A DNA stretch of 64,000 nt from Methanoculleus horonobensis (GTDB lineage Archaea; Halobacteriota; Methanomicrobia; Methanomicrobiales; Methanoculleaceae). A program made the translations under genes and the position numbers. The stretch is from positions 744,001 to 808,000 of the forward strand of contig NZ_BCNY01000015.1 in the NCBI RefSeq assembly GCF_001602375.1, given 5' to 3'. Shown in pieces: positions 48,417 through 56,679 of the stretch (the stretch's first letter is position 1; each line of letters opens with the position of its first letter). The notes under the pieces are model-generated. The model did no database searches. It saw nothing but the letters and a program-made list of their open reading frames with translations, and had not been told where the DNA came from.

Positions 48417-50361
48417 CGCGGCGCACCTCCTTCTCCCGCTCGCTCCGGTACTCCTTGAAGAGGTACTCGACCCGTTCGGCCTCCTGCTCGCGCCGGAACT
48501 CCTTCTGCTCCTCCTTCCACTCCGCGGTCGCCTCATCGAGGGTACCGGTCAGCGCTGCGCCGGTTCTGCCGCGAATATCCGGCCCGACAGCCTCCGCGGG
48601 GAGGAGGGGGAGATCGATCTCGCGGGCGACCCGGATCAGGTGCGGGTCGGGCGGCTCACCGCCGACGACCAGCGCCCGCACCCCTGTTCCCGCGAGGTCC
48701 TTCACCACACCGCGGCCCCAGCCGTGAGTCCGCGGGACGTAGAGGACGTCCCCTTCGGCGATGCCGATCTCCTCCTGGAGAGCCCGCACCGCTTCACGGG
48801 TGAGGGAGTCGAGCACCTTGAGCGGGGTGTAGTCCTCCGAGACCTCGAGGTTCGCGACCTTCTGCATCCGTTCCAGGCGTTTCTTCAGCCGCCGGGATCG
48901 CCGCCGCTCGCCCCGGAGCTGCTCGCGCAGGCTCTCTATGGCCGCGTCCTTCGCCGCCATTTCCGCGTCCAGACGAATCTTGCGCTCGGTCGCGGAGCGT
49001 GCCCGGCGCACGTCCTGACGCAGCCGCTCCAGATCCCGATCGCGTTCCCGGAGTTCCTCCTGCAGTTCCTGGACGTAACTGCGGAGCCTTTTCACCATCC
49101 CGTCGAGCGCCATCACCCGCTCGTCCTCGACCGGCCGCTCCGGCTCGGCCTCCACCGCTGGTGCCTCCTCCTTCTTTGCCGCCGGAACCCCCTGCAGGTC
49201 TGCAAGGACGGTGTCGAGCGGCTGGCCCCGGAGTACCCGCGCCCGGACCTCGTCGAGGTCGAACCCCGGCCCCACTCTCTTTGCGATGTTCCGAAACTTG
49301 TTCTGAAGACTCCGGTAGGCGTCCAGCGCCGCCGAGAGTGCGTCGCGCTCGTGGTCGTTCGTGTAGGAGAACGGGGCGGTCAGGTCGTATTTCGCCTCCA
49401 CCGAGAGCGACTGCTTCGGGGTGTAGGGAATGGCGTTGAACGCCCGCCGGATCTTCTCGACCGAGTAGGGCATCTGCTGGACATCGGAGGCGACGATGAG
49501 TGGTTTTCCCGCACGGTAGAGTTCTTCGACGATATCGGACATCGTCATCTGCCGCGAGCTCGATAGAAGAACCAGATTGCCGTCGAGGTTCACGGCCGCG
49601 ATGCCGGTGGTCGTCCCCGGGTCGAGCCCGACGATCAGGTAGCGGGGGCGGCCGGAGAGGGGTTCGAACCGTATCCGGTCGAGCTGCCTTCCTGCCACCC
49701 GCACCTGGACGTCGGCGCCGCGGGAGGAGTGGACCGGAACCATCTCCCGGGGAGCCTTGACCCGGAAGGCGACCCTTGAGTAACCGCCGAAGGCCTTCGT
49801 CTCTTTCTTCTCGTAGTCGAGTCCGGCGCCCCGGAGCCGCCCCTCGATCTCCCGGGCCTTCTGCATCACGCCGCCGTGGATCTTTCTCGCGTAACGGTTC
49901 TGGCTCCACCCGCCCCGGCCCGGCGAGCGGTGCCTGCTCACCACGATATCGGTGGTGTTCTCGAACGCGATCACCTCGACGCCCGCCCCGAGCGCGGCCA
50001 CCCGGGCGGTGGTCCGTGCCTCGGCGTAGGGGTCGAACTTGTTGAAACTGATGTTGTAGCGTGCCGCGACCTTCCCGAGGCTCTCTGTGCGCTCGCCGCC
50101 GGTCACCTGGACGAGTTTTGTGGTGGGTGGGAGCGACTGGAGGAATGCGTGGAGTTCGCGCTGGTCGGCGGCGATCTCCTGGAGGCTGTCCACCGCGAGG
50201 ATATCGGGCTCTTCGGCGGCAAGGAGGCGCTGGAGCCGGAACCCGGTCACCTCCTCGACGCCCTGGACATCGCCGTCCTCCACCCGGGCGAGGGCGTAGA
50301 CCGGCCGGCGGGTACGGGAACGAACCGAGCCTTTGATGATGTCGATCCCGAAAACCTTCAC
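48409..50361 (-). CDS. DUF460 archaeal protein, RNase-H-like with coiled coil
   Basis: The roughly 650-residue protein has a DUF460 domain at the N-terminus (KVFGIDIIKGSVRS; later RYLIVGLDPGTTTGIAAVNLDG, residues ~245-265, an RNase-H-like ribokinase strand). A long coiled coil follows (~425-535, MVKRLRSYVQELQEELRERD) and then a C-terminal domain. The family is archaea-specific and usually annotated as unknown; nucleic-acid processing is likely from its fold. The GTG at 50361 is chosen because GTGA overlaps the rio2 stop. The run rio2-DUF460 is tightly coupled, which suggests a role in ribosome or RNA maturation. Confidence 0.85.
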   Translation of the reverse strand: MKVFGIDIIKGSVRSRTRRPVYALARVEDGDVQGVEEVTGFRLQRLLAAEEPDILAVDSLQEIAADQRELHAFLQSLPPTTKLVQVTGGERTESLGKVAARYNISFNKFDPYAEARTTARVAALGAGVEVIAFENTTDIVVSRHRSPGRGGWSQNRYARKIHGGVMQKAREIEGRLRGAGLDYEKKETKAFGGYSRVAFRVKAPREMVPVHSSRGADVQVRVAGRQLDRIRFEPLSGRPRYLIVGLDPGTTTGIAAVNLDGNLVLLSSSRQMTMSDIVEELYRAGKPLIVASDVQQMPYSVEKIRRAFNAIPYTPKQSLSVEAKYDLTAPFSYTNDHERDALSAALDAYRSLQNKFRNIAKRVGPGFDLDEVRARVLRGQPLDTVLADLQGVPAAKKEEAPAVEAEPERPVEDERVMALDGMVKRLRSYVQELQEELRERDRDLERLRQDVRRARSATERKIRLDAEMAAKDAAIESLREQLRGERRRSRRLKKRLERMQKVANLEVSEDYTPLKVLDSLTREAVRALQEEIGIAEGDVLYVPRTHGWGRGVVKDLAGTGVRALVVGGEPPDPHLIRVAREIDLPLLPAEAVGPDIRGRTGAALTGTLDEATAEWKEEQKEFRREQEAERVEYLFKEYRSEREKEVRRGG

Positions 50362-51215
50362 CCCACCACCCTGGCCAGTGCTTCGTCGAAGGCGTATTCG
50401 ATGCCGTATTTTCGTTTGAAGTACTGGAGGATGTTCTCGATGTCGCGGTTGAGGATCTCGCCGGCGTTCGGGTGAGCGGTCTCCACCCACTGCGGCCAGT
50501 CGATCAGCCAGCACTGTCCCTCGTCGACCATGACGTTGAACTCGCTCAGGTCGCCATGGACGATCCCGAGGCGGTAGGCTTCATGGATGTTCTCGAGGAT
50601 CTCGTCGAGAACCGGCCGGGGCTCTTCGAGGGTCGCCCGGGAGAGGTTGACGCCTGGAATGAACGACATCGCCACGACGTGCCGGTTCTGGTCGATCGGG
50701 AGCGGCACCGAGACGGCAGGATGGAGGGCCTTTAGAGCGTCGTACTCCATCTTCGCCGAGTTGCTCGAAGCGAAGATCCAGGGGCAGTGCCCGGTCTCCG
50801 GCATGTAGCCGCGCTTTACGCGGGCGGACTGGAACGATCGCTGTCCGACCCGGTGGAACTTGAGCACCACGACGCCGAGGCCCATCGCCTCGTAGACCTC
50901 CGACTCCTTCCCGACCCCGATCTGCGTCCCGAGCGCCTGGATGGTGCCCCGGCGGGTGAGGGAATGGAGGGCCAGGCTGTCGTAGCCGTTGAAGACGAGC
51001 GCGTACCCCTCATAAGGGGTCTTCTCGTACCGGACCATATCCATGGCCATCAGCCTGCCCAGGCGGTAGGAGAGCTCGGACTCCGAGAACCTGGTGGCCG
51101 ACTTGAGCACCTCGAGCGGCACCCACTGGTACCGGCGCATGAGACGTTCGAGGGCGAGCAGGATCCGGAGTTCGTAGGCGTGCAGGGATCGCACATATTC
51201 TGCAGGAACAGGCAT
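50358..51215 (-). CDS. rio2: Rio2-type atypical serine/threonine kinase
   Basis: The 285-residue protein has the Rio2 layout: a winged helix (residues 10-75) and a small kinase domain. The flexible nucleotide loop is GVGKESEVYEA (~100-110), the catalytic loop HGDLSEFN (220-227) holds Asp222 and Asn227, and the metal-binding Asp239 lies in LIDWPQ. Rio2 acts in maturation of the small ribosomal subunit. It is divergent from the tRNA thiolation gene with a 49-bp gap. Confidence 0.94.
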   Translation of the reverse strand: MPVPAEYVRSLHAYELRILLALERLMRRYQWVPLEVLKSATRFSESELSYRLGRLMAMDMVRYEKTPYEGYALVFNGYDSLALHSLTRRGTIQALGTQIGVGKESEVYEAMGLGVVVLKFHRVGQRSFQSARVKRGYMPETGHCPWIFASSNSAKMEYDALKALHPAVSVPLPIDQNRHVVAMSFIPGVNLSRATLEEPRPVLDEILENIHEAYRLGIVHGDLSEFNVMVDEGQCWLIDWPQWVETAHPNAGEILNRDIENILQYFKRKYGIEYAFDEALARVVG

Positions 51216-51264
51216 CTTCTACACCATTTATGTGGCCCGGTGATAAAAGGATGATCGAGAAAGT

Positions 51265-52299
51265 ATGAAGTGCAGCAAATGCCGCCGCGACGCGATTCTT
51301 TTCCAGCGATACTCGGGGCTGCACCTCTGCGAGCAGCACTTCAACCGGGATTTCGAGGCGAAGGCGAAGCGGGCGATCCGGGAGCACCGCTGGATCGAGT
51401 CGGGCGATACGGTGGCGGTGGCGCTCTCGGGGGGCAAGGACTCGAGCGCTGTCCTCTTCTTCCTCCACCGGCTCCTCGGCGAGCGCCGGGACGTCCGGCT
51501 GATGGCGATCACGGTGGACGAGGGGATATCCGGCTACCGCGATCCGGCCCAGGCCCGGACGATCGCCGAGAGCATGGGCGTCCCCTGGGTGACGGCAACG
51601 TTTGCCGACGAATACGGGATCACGCTCGATGAGATCGTGGGCCGGAAGGGCACGGGGCTCTCCTGCTCCTACTGCGGGGTGCTCCGGCGGGCGCTGATGA
51701 ACCGGATTGCCCGGGAACACGGCGTCACGAAGTTTGCCTACGGGTTCAACCTGGACGACGAGGCGCAGTCGGTGCTGATGAACGCTCTCCGGGGGGATGC
51801 CGACCGGCTCACCCGCCCCGTGCGGGAGACGGAGGGGATGGTTCCGCGGATCAAGCCGTTCATGTACATCCCGGAGCGGGAGGTGGCGTTGTATGCCTTC
51901 CTCCACGTCGAGGGGTTCGACCTTGCGGGCTGCCCCTACGCGGGCGACGCTCTCCGGGGCGACGTCCGGGGCATCCTCGACGACTACACCTACCGCCACC
52001 CGGCGACGAAGTACTCCCTCGTGAACCTCGGCGAGGCCCTCCGGGGGACGGAGAGACCCGAGGGGGAGAAGATGGGGTTCGGGGTTTGCGAGAGGTGTGG
52101 TGAGCGACTGCCGGAACGGCAGGAGCTTGAGCACCGGGAGGTGCGAGATGCGACTGCCGGAACGGCGGGAGCACGAGCACCGAAGAACGACGTTCCTTCA
52201 GGAACGGAGTTTGAGCACCGGAGGTGCGAAGGTGCGAAGCCGTGCGGGAAGATCTGCCGGACGTGCCAGGTGCTTGATGAGGTTCGGAAAGGTGGTTGA
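51265..52299 (+). CDS. TtuA/Ncs6-family tRNA thiolation enzyme with a repeat insertion
   Basis: The 344-residue protein belongs to the PP-loop tRNA 2-thiolation family (TIGR00269 type). An N-terminal zinc finger C3-x2-C6...CEQH is followed by the P-loop SGGKDSS and the CxxC of GLSCSYCG that holds the Fe-S cluster. The C-terminal zinc finger begins with C275-x2-C278 and ends with C331-x2-C334. The 52 residues between the two CxxC pairs are far more than the usual 8-10. The extra part is encoded by three palindromic repeat units (52105-52231) that keep the frame. If the loop is tolerated, the enzyme can still act; loss of function is also possible. Confidence 0.88.
   Translation: MKCSKCRRDAILFQRYSGLHLCEQHFNRDFEAKAKRAIREHRWIESGDTVAVALSGGKDSSAVLFFLHRLLGERRDVRLMAITVDEGISGYRDPAQARTIAESMGVPWVTATFADEYGITLDEIVGRKGTGLSCSYCGVLRRALMNRIAREHGVTKFAYGFNLDDEAQSVLMNALRGDADRLTRPVRETEGMVPRIKPFMYIPEREVALYAFLHVEGFDLAGCPYAGDALRGDVRGILDDYTYRHPATKYSLVNLGEALRGTERPEGEKMGFGVCERCGERLPERQELEHREVRDATAGTAGARAPKNDVPSGTEFEHRRCEGAKPCGKICRTCQVLDEVRKGG
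52105..52231 (+). repeat. Three tandem palindromic repeat units inside a coding sequence
   Basis: Units begin with CGAC at 52105, 52151 and 52188 and are about 46, 37 and 44 bp long. The first palindrome of each is CTGCCG-GAA-CGGCAG (52108-52122), CTGCCGGAACGGCGG (52153-52167) and CGTTCC-TTCA-GGAACG (52191-52206). The second is GAGCACCGGGAGGTGCGAG (52129-52147), a degenerate GAGCACCGAAGAA, and GAGCACCGGAGGTGCGAA (52213-52230). The reading frame of the host gene runs through all three. Confidence 0.9.
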
Positions 52300-52399
52300 C
52301 AGAGACTGGATGCACTCATTTATGGTATGGAGCGGAACAGTCCAGACGATGAAACCGCCTGGTACGGTGGACCGTGGGGCTATCGCCATTGGGGGAGTG

Positions 52400-52442
52400 C
52401 GACTGGCTGAAGGGCAGGAGCACGAGCACCGTTAGGTGCGAG
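52400..52442 (+). repeat. Dispersed palindromic repeat, plus orientation
   Basis: The copy reads CGACTGGCTGAAGGGCAGG, then AGCACGAGCACCGTTAGGTG and CGAG. It has the CGAC lead and the full hairpin core GAGCACC-GTTA-GGTGCGAG at 52424-52442. It lies about 100 bp after the tRNA thiolation gene. Confidence 0.85.
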
Positions 52443-52535
52443 GGGCTGACGGGGAGGGGGGCGAGCCCCCCTCCCCTGTCTCTACCCTGTAAGGCTCTAC
52501 CTTTGACCCCCACCGCCCGCGCTTCGCGCTCCTCA

Positions 52536-52580
52536 TTCGCACCTGCGGTGCTTCAACTCCGCTCCTAGCGGAGCGTCGTT
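52536..52580 (-). repeat. Dispersed palindromic repeat, minus orientation
   Basis: On the minus strand it reads CGACGCTCCGCTAGGAGC, then GGAGTTGAAGCACCGCAGG and TGCGAA. The first palindrome is GCTCCGCTAGGAGC-like and the second GCACCGCAGGTGC. It is the only copy seen in the opposite orientation. Confidence 0.85.
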
Positions 52581-52680
52581 CCGCCCCCTCATGGGGGCGG
52601 GCAGTGCGTGGCGATAGGCGATGTCCCATGGGGACATCGCTGGAGAAGACGGAAGATATTGGACTAGCGGCTGGCCGAAG

Positions 52681-52728
52681 GTGCGACATACCGAAGAAAC
52701 GGAGTTTGAGCACCATTGGGTGCGGGGG
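52681..52728 (+). repeat. Dispersed palindromic repeat, plus orientation
   Basis: The copy reads GTGCGACATACCGAAGAAAC, then GGAGTTTGAGCACCATTGG and GTGCGGG. The hairpin core is GAGCACCATTGGGTGC at 52708-52723. Another partial core lies just before it (GCGGCTGGCCGAAGG at 52669-52683). Confidence 0.8.
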
Positions 52729-52865
52729 CAGGAGCAGGAGAAAACCAAATGTCTTGAACCGACGGCTGGTTGAAGATGCACAAGCCAGTGGAAATTCGTG
52801 TATAGATTACATAACGTGGCAAAAAAACTGGATTTTAGTGCCGGCTGAGACTCTGCCCTCGGCCT

Positions 52866-53588
52866 CTACCGCATCGCGAGACATCCGCCGGTCACTTCGG
52901 CGAAGATCTCCATGAACTGCTCGGGATGGTTTAAGAACGCCACCGATCGCGGCCGTCCGACGAGATCGTAGAGCCCGGTCTCTTTCTCGATCCCGAGTTC
53001 CGGAACCTCCACCGGGTTGCAGTAGCGCACCGGGGATGCGTCGGGGTAGCGGGGGTTCTTCACCAGCGCTCCGCCCTCCATCTCGTAGTATGCGGCTCCC
53101 TTCAGGTCTGCGTAGGGGCCGTAGTTGCTCGAAAACTCCGACGAGACGAGGTTCGCCATCACGAGATCCTCACTGCCGGGGTTGATCGTCACGTGGCCGT
53201 AACCCGGCGGGATCAGGATCTTGTCGCCGGTGGTGGCCTCGATCATCACCACATCGTCGGCATCGCGGGTCTGGAGGAGATAGTGCCCCGTCCCCTCGAG
53301 CACCTCGTAGATCTCCGGGTAGAGTTCTCCTGCCGGGTTCTCGGTATGGTAGTGGCCCTTCGTCTTGACGTACTCCCCGCAGAGTGTCCGGGAAGGGATA
53401 ACGGTGATATCGTAGCGAACGTGGTGCTGCCGGAGCCACTCCCGGTCGCTCTCGCCTTTCGCGAGATCCCGGTACATAAAATAGAGGGGCTGATCGGAGG
53501 TGCAGCCGGGATCTGCGAGAACATCCCGCATCTCCTCGATTGTCCGTACCTGCGGCTCCGGTTTAGATCCGTCCCAGTACCCGTTCAT
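52866..53588 (-). CDS. pgi: Cupin-type glucose-6-phosphate isomerase
   Basis: The 240-residue protein is the archaeal cupin phosphoglucose isomerase, unrelated to the bacterial enzyme. It interconverts glucose- and fructose-6-phosphate in gluconeogenesis. The metal ligands fit His79, His81 and Glu88 in KTKGHYHTENPAGELYPEIYE and His132 in PPGYGHVTINPG. The ATG overlaps the stop of the upstream surface-protein gene by 4 bp, so they share a transcript. That transcript faces a TrmB-family (sugar-type) regulator. Confidence 0.94.
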   Translation of the reverse strand: MNGYWDGSKPEPQVRTIEEMRDVLADPGCTSDQPLYFMYRDLAKGESDREWLRQHHVRYDITVIPSRTLCGEYVKTKGHYHTENPAGELYPEIYEVLEGTGHYLLQTRDADDVVMIEATTGDKILIPPGYGHVTINPGSEDLVMANLVSSEFSSNYGPYADLKGAAYYEMEGGALVKNPRYPDASPVRYCNPVEVPELGIEKETGLYDLVGRPRSVAFLNHPEQFMEIFAEVTGGCLAMR

Positions 53589-54865
53589 CTCTGTTTCTTA
53601 CGGTACACGAATATATAATACCCTGCTCCGATGATGACGGCCAGAACGGCGATGAGGAAGACCGGATTGGTGAAGAGCGTGCCCGGCCTCTGCTCAAGCG
53701 CGACCCGAACCTTCATGGTGTCCGATATCTTGCTGTTGTCGAGGTCGTCGCGGTAGCGGATCTCGGAGTCGATCCCGTACTCCTTCTCGGTGCCGGCACC
53801 GTCGACGTTCACCTCGAACCGTGCCGTCGCGGTCTCGCCCGGGGCGAGGTCGCCGAGGAAGGCGGTGTCGTCGCTGCTGGTGAAGGGGTCGACTGCGCTG
53901 ATCCGGGCCTGTGCGTTGTAGACTGTTGCCGCCCCGGAGTTCCTGTACACGACTTCAAGGATGCTCTTCTGACCCAGGTAGAGGGTCGACGGAGGCGAGA
54001 CGACCTCGAAGGCGATCTTGCCGCCTACGGGAAGGCCGAACGTCGCCGGGCGGGAGGTGACTGTCTTGCCCTCGTAGTCCTCGTAGGTGACCGCGACGTC
54101 CAGCGGGTAGGACTTAGGCTCGGCGGTGTCGGCGACCGAGACCTTGAACTTCACGTCGACCGTCTCGCCCGGGTCGAAGGTTCCGATGTAGGAGTTGCCG
54201 TCGGTGGGGATGAGCGGGCTCGCACCGCTTCTCGTGACCATCGCGACCGCCTTGTTCGCCGTGTCGTGGCCGATGTTCTTCAGGGTCATGTAGACGTAGC
54301 CCTCCGTGCCGACGTTCAGCGACTCGGAGTGGACGTCAAGGATCTCGACCTGGAGGTCGGGCGTGACCCGCACAGTGAGCGGCAGGGTCACGGTCTTCTT
54401 CAGGTAGTTGTTGCGGAGGAGGTCGCCATAATCTTCCGCATCCTGCAGGTAGGTGTAGGTCACCTCGAGCGGCAGCACGTAGTTGCCCGGCTCCGCGGAG
54501 TCCGCGATCTTCACATCGAACGTTGCGGTTGCGGAGGCTCCGCCCGCAATGTCGCTCAGGAACTGGGGATCCGTCTTGACGGTGAACGGTGTATCGGTGC
54601 TCTCGAGTGCTACGGTGACCAGTTTTGCGGTGTTCGGCTGGTCATCGGCGGGAATCGCCGGGGTGGCGATCTTGACGGTATTCAGGCCGCTGTTGGATAT
54701 GATAACCGCAATCTGGGTCTCGGCACCCGGTGCAAACTGGTTGGTGCCGGAAATCGTTGCCGACAGATCAGGGCTTCCATAGAGATACTTGACGCCTTGC
54801 GCAGCCCCCGGCGCAGCCAGGAGTGCCAACAGGAGCATCAGTACGGGTAAGTATTGCCAACGCAT
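53585..54865 (-). CDS. COG1361-type surface protein with CARDB-like repeats
   Basis: The 426-residue protein has a signal peptide (VLMLLLALLAAPGAAQG) and three Ig-like domains with repeated lines such as FDVKIADSAEPGNYVLPLEV, FKVSVADTAEPKSYPLDV and FEVNVDGAGTEKEYGID. This is the COG1361/CARDB pattern of archaeal S-layer-associated proteins. A single C-terminal helix (FLIAVLAVIIGAGYYIFVY) and KKQR anchor it in the membrane with the domains outside. It is the first gene of an operon with PGI, behind a perfect inverted repeat. Confidence 0.88.
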   Translation of the reverse strand: MRWQYLPVLMLLLALLAAPGAAQGVKYLYGSPDLSATISGTNQFAPGAETQIAVIISNSGLNTVKIATPAIPADDQPNTAKLVTVALESTDTPFTVKTDPQFLSDIAGGASATATFDVKIADSAEPGNYVLPLEVTYTYLQDAEDYGDLLRNNYLKKTVTLPLTVRVTPDLQVEILDVHSESLNVGTEGYVYMTLKNIGHDTANKAVAMVTRSGASPLIPTDGNSYIGTFDPGETVDVKFKVSVADTAEPKSYPLDVAVTYEDYEGKTVTSRPATFGLPVGGKIAFEVVSPPSTLYLGQKSILEVVYRNSGAATVYNAQARISAVDPFTSSDDTAFLGDLAPGETATARFEVNVDGAGTEKEYGIDSEIRYRDDLDNSKISDTMKVRVALEQRPGTLFTNPVFLIAVLAVIIGAGYYIFVYRKKQR

Positions 54866-54875
54866 CTCTTCACCT

Positions 54876-54897
54876 TGTTGTTATAGTAGCAACAACA
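54876..54897. promoter_or_regulatory. Perfect inverted repeat between divergent operons (TrmB operator candidate)
   Basis: TGTTGTT-n8-AACAACA at 54876-54897 has two perfect 7-bp arms. It is centred 22 bp from the surface-protein start and 43 bp from the regulator start. The arms contain the GTTG/CAAC step also found before the first TrmB-family gene at 22320-22342. Control of both directions by the adjacent regulator is likely. Confidence 0.6.
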
Positions 54898-54929
54898 TTT
54901 ATTGCTGAACCGTATATATACATGATGGA

Positions 54930-55721
54930 ATGAAGGCTCCCCGGGACGTTCCAACCCCCCTCCTCGAATCCCTCAAATCACTGGGACTTACAAAGTATGA
55001 AGCCCTTGTATATATCGGGCTTCTCAGAACGGTGGGCGCGACCGCAACGGAAGTTCACGAGATCTCCGGCGTGCCGCGCGCATCCGTCTACCCGGTCCTC
55101 GACCGGCTCGTCCAGAAGGAGCTGGTCAGCGTCTCGCACACGACACCCAAACGCTTCGACGCCGTTGCCCCCGACCAGGGCGTCGAGAACCTGATGCGCC
55201 GGATCGAGAGCGACGCAGAGAGCGCCCGGGAGGCCCTCGACGTCTTTTACCGGGAGAAGGAACTGGAAGGCCCGGGCGGCCACGAACTGGTCTGGACGAT
55301 CTACGGCGAGGAGAATATCCGGACTCGTCTCGCAGAAATGTTTCGGAGTGCGGAGCGGAGCGTGGAGTTGCTCGCGACGGAGGATCTCATCCGGCAGAAA
55401 GTGCTGCCACTGCTCGATCCCGTTCCGGACTCCGTGCCGGTCGAGATCGTCACCGACCGCTGGGCCGGCGAGCGGCCTTCCCGGTTCCATCTTCATATTC
55501 TCCCTCTCGCCACGCTCTGCAAGACCCCGATCCTTGCGGAGAAACTGCTGCCGTACGATAGGTCCGGCGTCTTTTTAGTGGACGACACACGGGCGCTGCT
55601 CTGGATGGAAGGGGCCGACGGTCAGCCCTCCGCCCTCTATTCGGAGTCCGCGGGGCTCGCCCTCTTCGTGCGGCGGCACATCGCCACCGTCATGGAATGG
55701 GCAAAGGCTGCGGTTCAGTAA
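54930..55721 (+). CDS. TrmB-family transcriptional regulator
   Basis: The 263-residue protein has the TrmB winged helix LGLTKYEALVYIGLLRTVGA, then VHEISGVPRASVYPVLDRLVQKELV, a coiled linker (~85-105), and a PLD-like effector domain (SVELLATEDLIRQKVLPLL). It resembles the protein at 22.4 kb, including the RGRIY/RASVY recognition helix. It is divergent from the surface protein-PGI operon and shares an inverted repeat with it. It probably senses a sugar or an intermediate, which is inference. It overlaps the convergent NrpR-domain gene by 7 bp. Confidence 0.85.
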   Translation: MKAPRDVPTPLLESLKSLGLTKYEALVYIGLLRTVGATATEVHEISGVPRASVYPVLDRLVQKELVSVSHTTPKRFDAVAPDQGVENLMRRIESDAESAREALDVFYREKELEGPGGHELVWTIYGEENIRTRLAEMFRSAERSVELLATEDLIRQKVLPLLDPVPDSVPVEIVTDRWAGERPSRFHLHILPLATLCKTPILAEKLLPYDRSGVFLVDDTRALLWMEGADGQPSALYSESAGLALFVRRHIATVMEWAKAAVQ

Positions 55722-56461
55722 TCGTCCAGGTAGCCCATTGCCTGGACATCGATCAACCCTTTGAGCGCCCGGGTCACGACCGGACGCCCGGTCTCCCTGA
55801 CGGCCGCCATCGCGTTCGTGCCCCCGACCATCGCCACGCCTATGTACTGCGGGCTCACCGGGACACCGAGCAGGGGGACGTTCGGGGCGCCGACGTCGAG
55901 GATGCCGGAGAACCCTATGGCCGCAAGTTCGTCGAGCACCTCACCCAGGAGTTGCTCGGCCTCCATGTGGCACTCTCTGATGTTTGCGAGGATGTTGCCC
56001 TTCCCGTGGTTCATGACGTCGAGGATCGACGTTGCCTCCTGGGAGATGAGAACTTCGAGAGGGTCGAGCGTGGTGTCGCGGTAGAGGATCATGCTCGTGA
56101 ACCGCTGCGCAACCCTCCCGTCGACCTCGACGATCCCGCCCCCGATCGGGCTCGCCGGGATGCCGCGCTGGAGGAGAAGAGCGTCGAGCGTGATGCTGCA
56201 CATCGTGCAGATGGCGTGCCGACCATCCGGCACGGTGTAGCCGCCGACCTGCTCCCCCGGCCCGGCGACCAGGAGCCGGTCGCTGATGGTGATGCCCCGT
56301 TTGTGCGCCTCTTTCATGACGGAGAGCGTGAACTCGAGGTCGCGGCTCTCGATGAGCGAGAGGTTGTAGATGATCTTCCCCGTGTCGTCCTCCGGGCGGT
56401 AGGTCACCTTGAGCGCGTACTCCTCGATGCGGTGGTTGGTGAACTTCAGGGGAGCATGCAT
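55715..56461 (-). CDS. NrpR regulatory-domain protein (DUF128), no DNA-binding domain
   Basis: The 248-residue protein consists of one NrpR regulatory domain: KIIYNLSLIESRDLEFTLSV, VGGYTVPDGRHAICTMCS, and the block VGAPNVPLLGVPVSPQYIGVAMVGG. In NrpR, such domains bind 2-oxoglutarate and control repression of nitrogen genes through a winged helix. No winged helix is present here, so it cannot bind DNA alone. It may partner with another NrpR subunit (two-protein NrpR systems are known) or sense a metabolite for another process. Confidence 0.85.
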   Translation of the reverse strand: MHAPLKFTNHRIEEYALKVTYRPEDDTGKIIYNLSLIESRDLEFTLSVMKEAHKRGITISDRLLVAGPGEQVGGYTVPDGRHAICTMCSITLDALLLQRGIPASPIGGGIVEVDGRVAQRFTSMILYRDTTLDPLEVLISQEATSILDVMNHGKGNILANIRECHMEAEQLLGEVLDELAAIGFSGILDVGAPNVPLLGVPVSPQYIGVAMVGGTNAMAAVRETGRPVVTRALKGLIDVQAMGYLDDY

Positions 56462-56679
56462 TATCAGATCTCTTGCATTGCAGGAGAAAAAGTGTTGCCT
56501 TCGGATTCAACGGATTCGGCCGGCAGAAGCGCGGGGCGGCACCGGCCTTCTGCCGCCTTTCGTTCACCCGGCGTTACGCATTTTGAATCTTCCCCGTCAA
56601 ACGCCCTGCTCCACTGCTGCCCGCGGCCGCCCTCTCGAAGGGAAAACTTGTTCTATCTCCCTGTGGTATTGTTAGATGA

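Larger units (their letters stand above)
52300..52865. other. Repeat-rich intergenic spacer
   Basis: This 566-bp gap has no convincing gene. It carries three copies of the dispersed palindromic repeat, listed separately, in both orientations. It also has GC-rich hairpins such as GGGGAGGGGGGCGAGCCCCCC near 52450-52475 and CCCCCTCATGGGGGCG near 52584. The last ~130 bp before the isomerase gene end show no structure. Confidence 0.6.
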
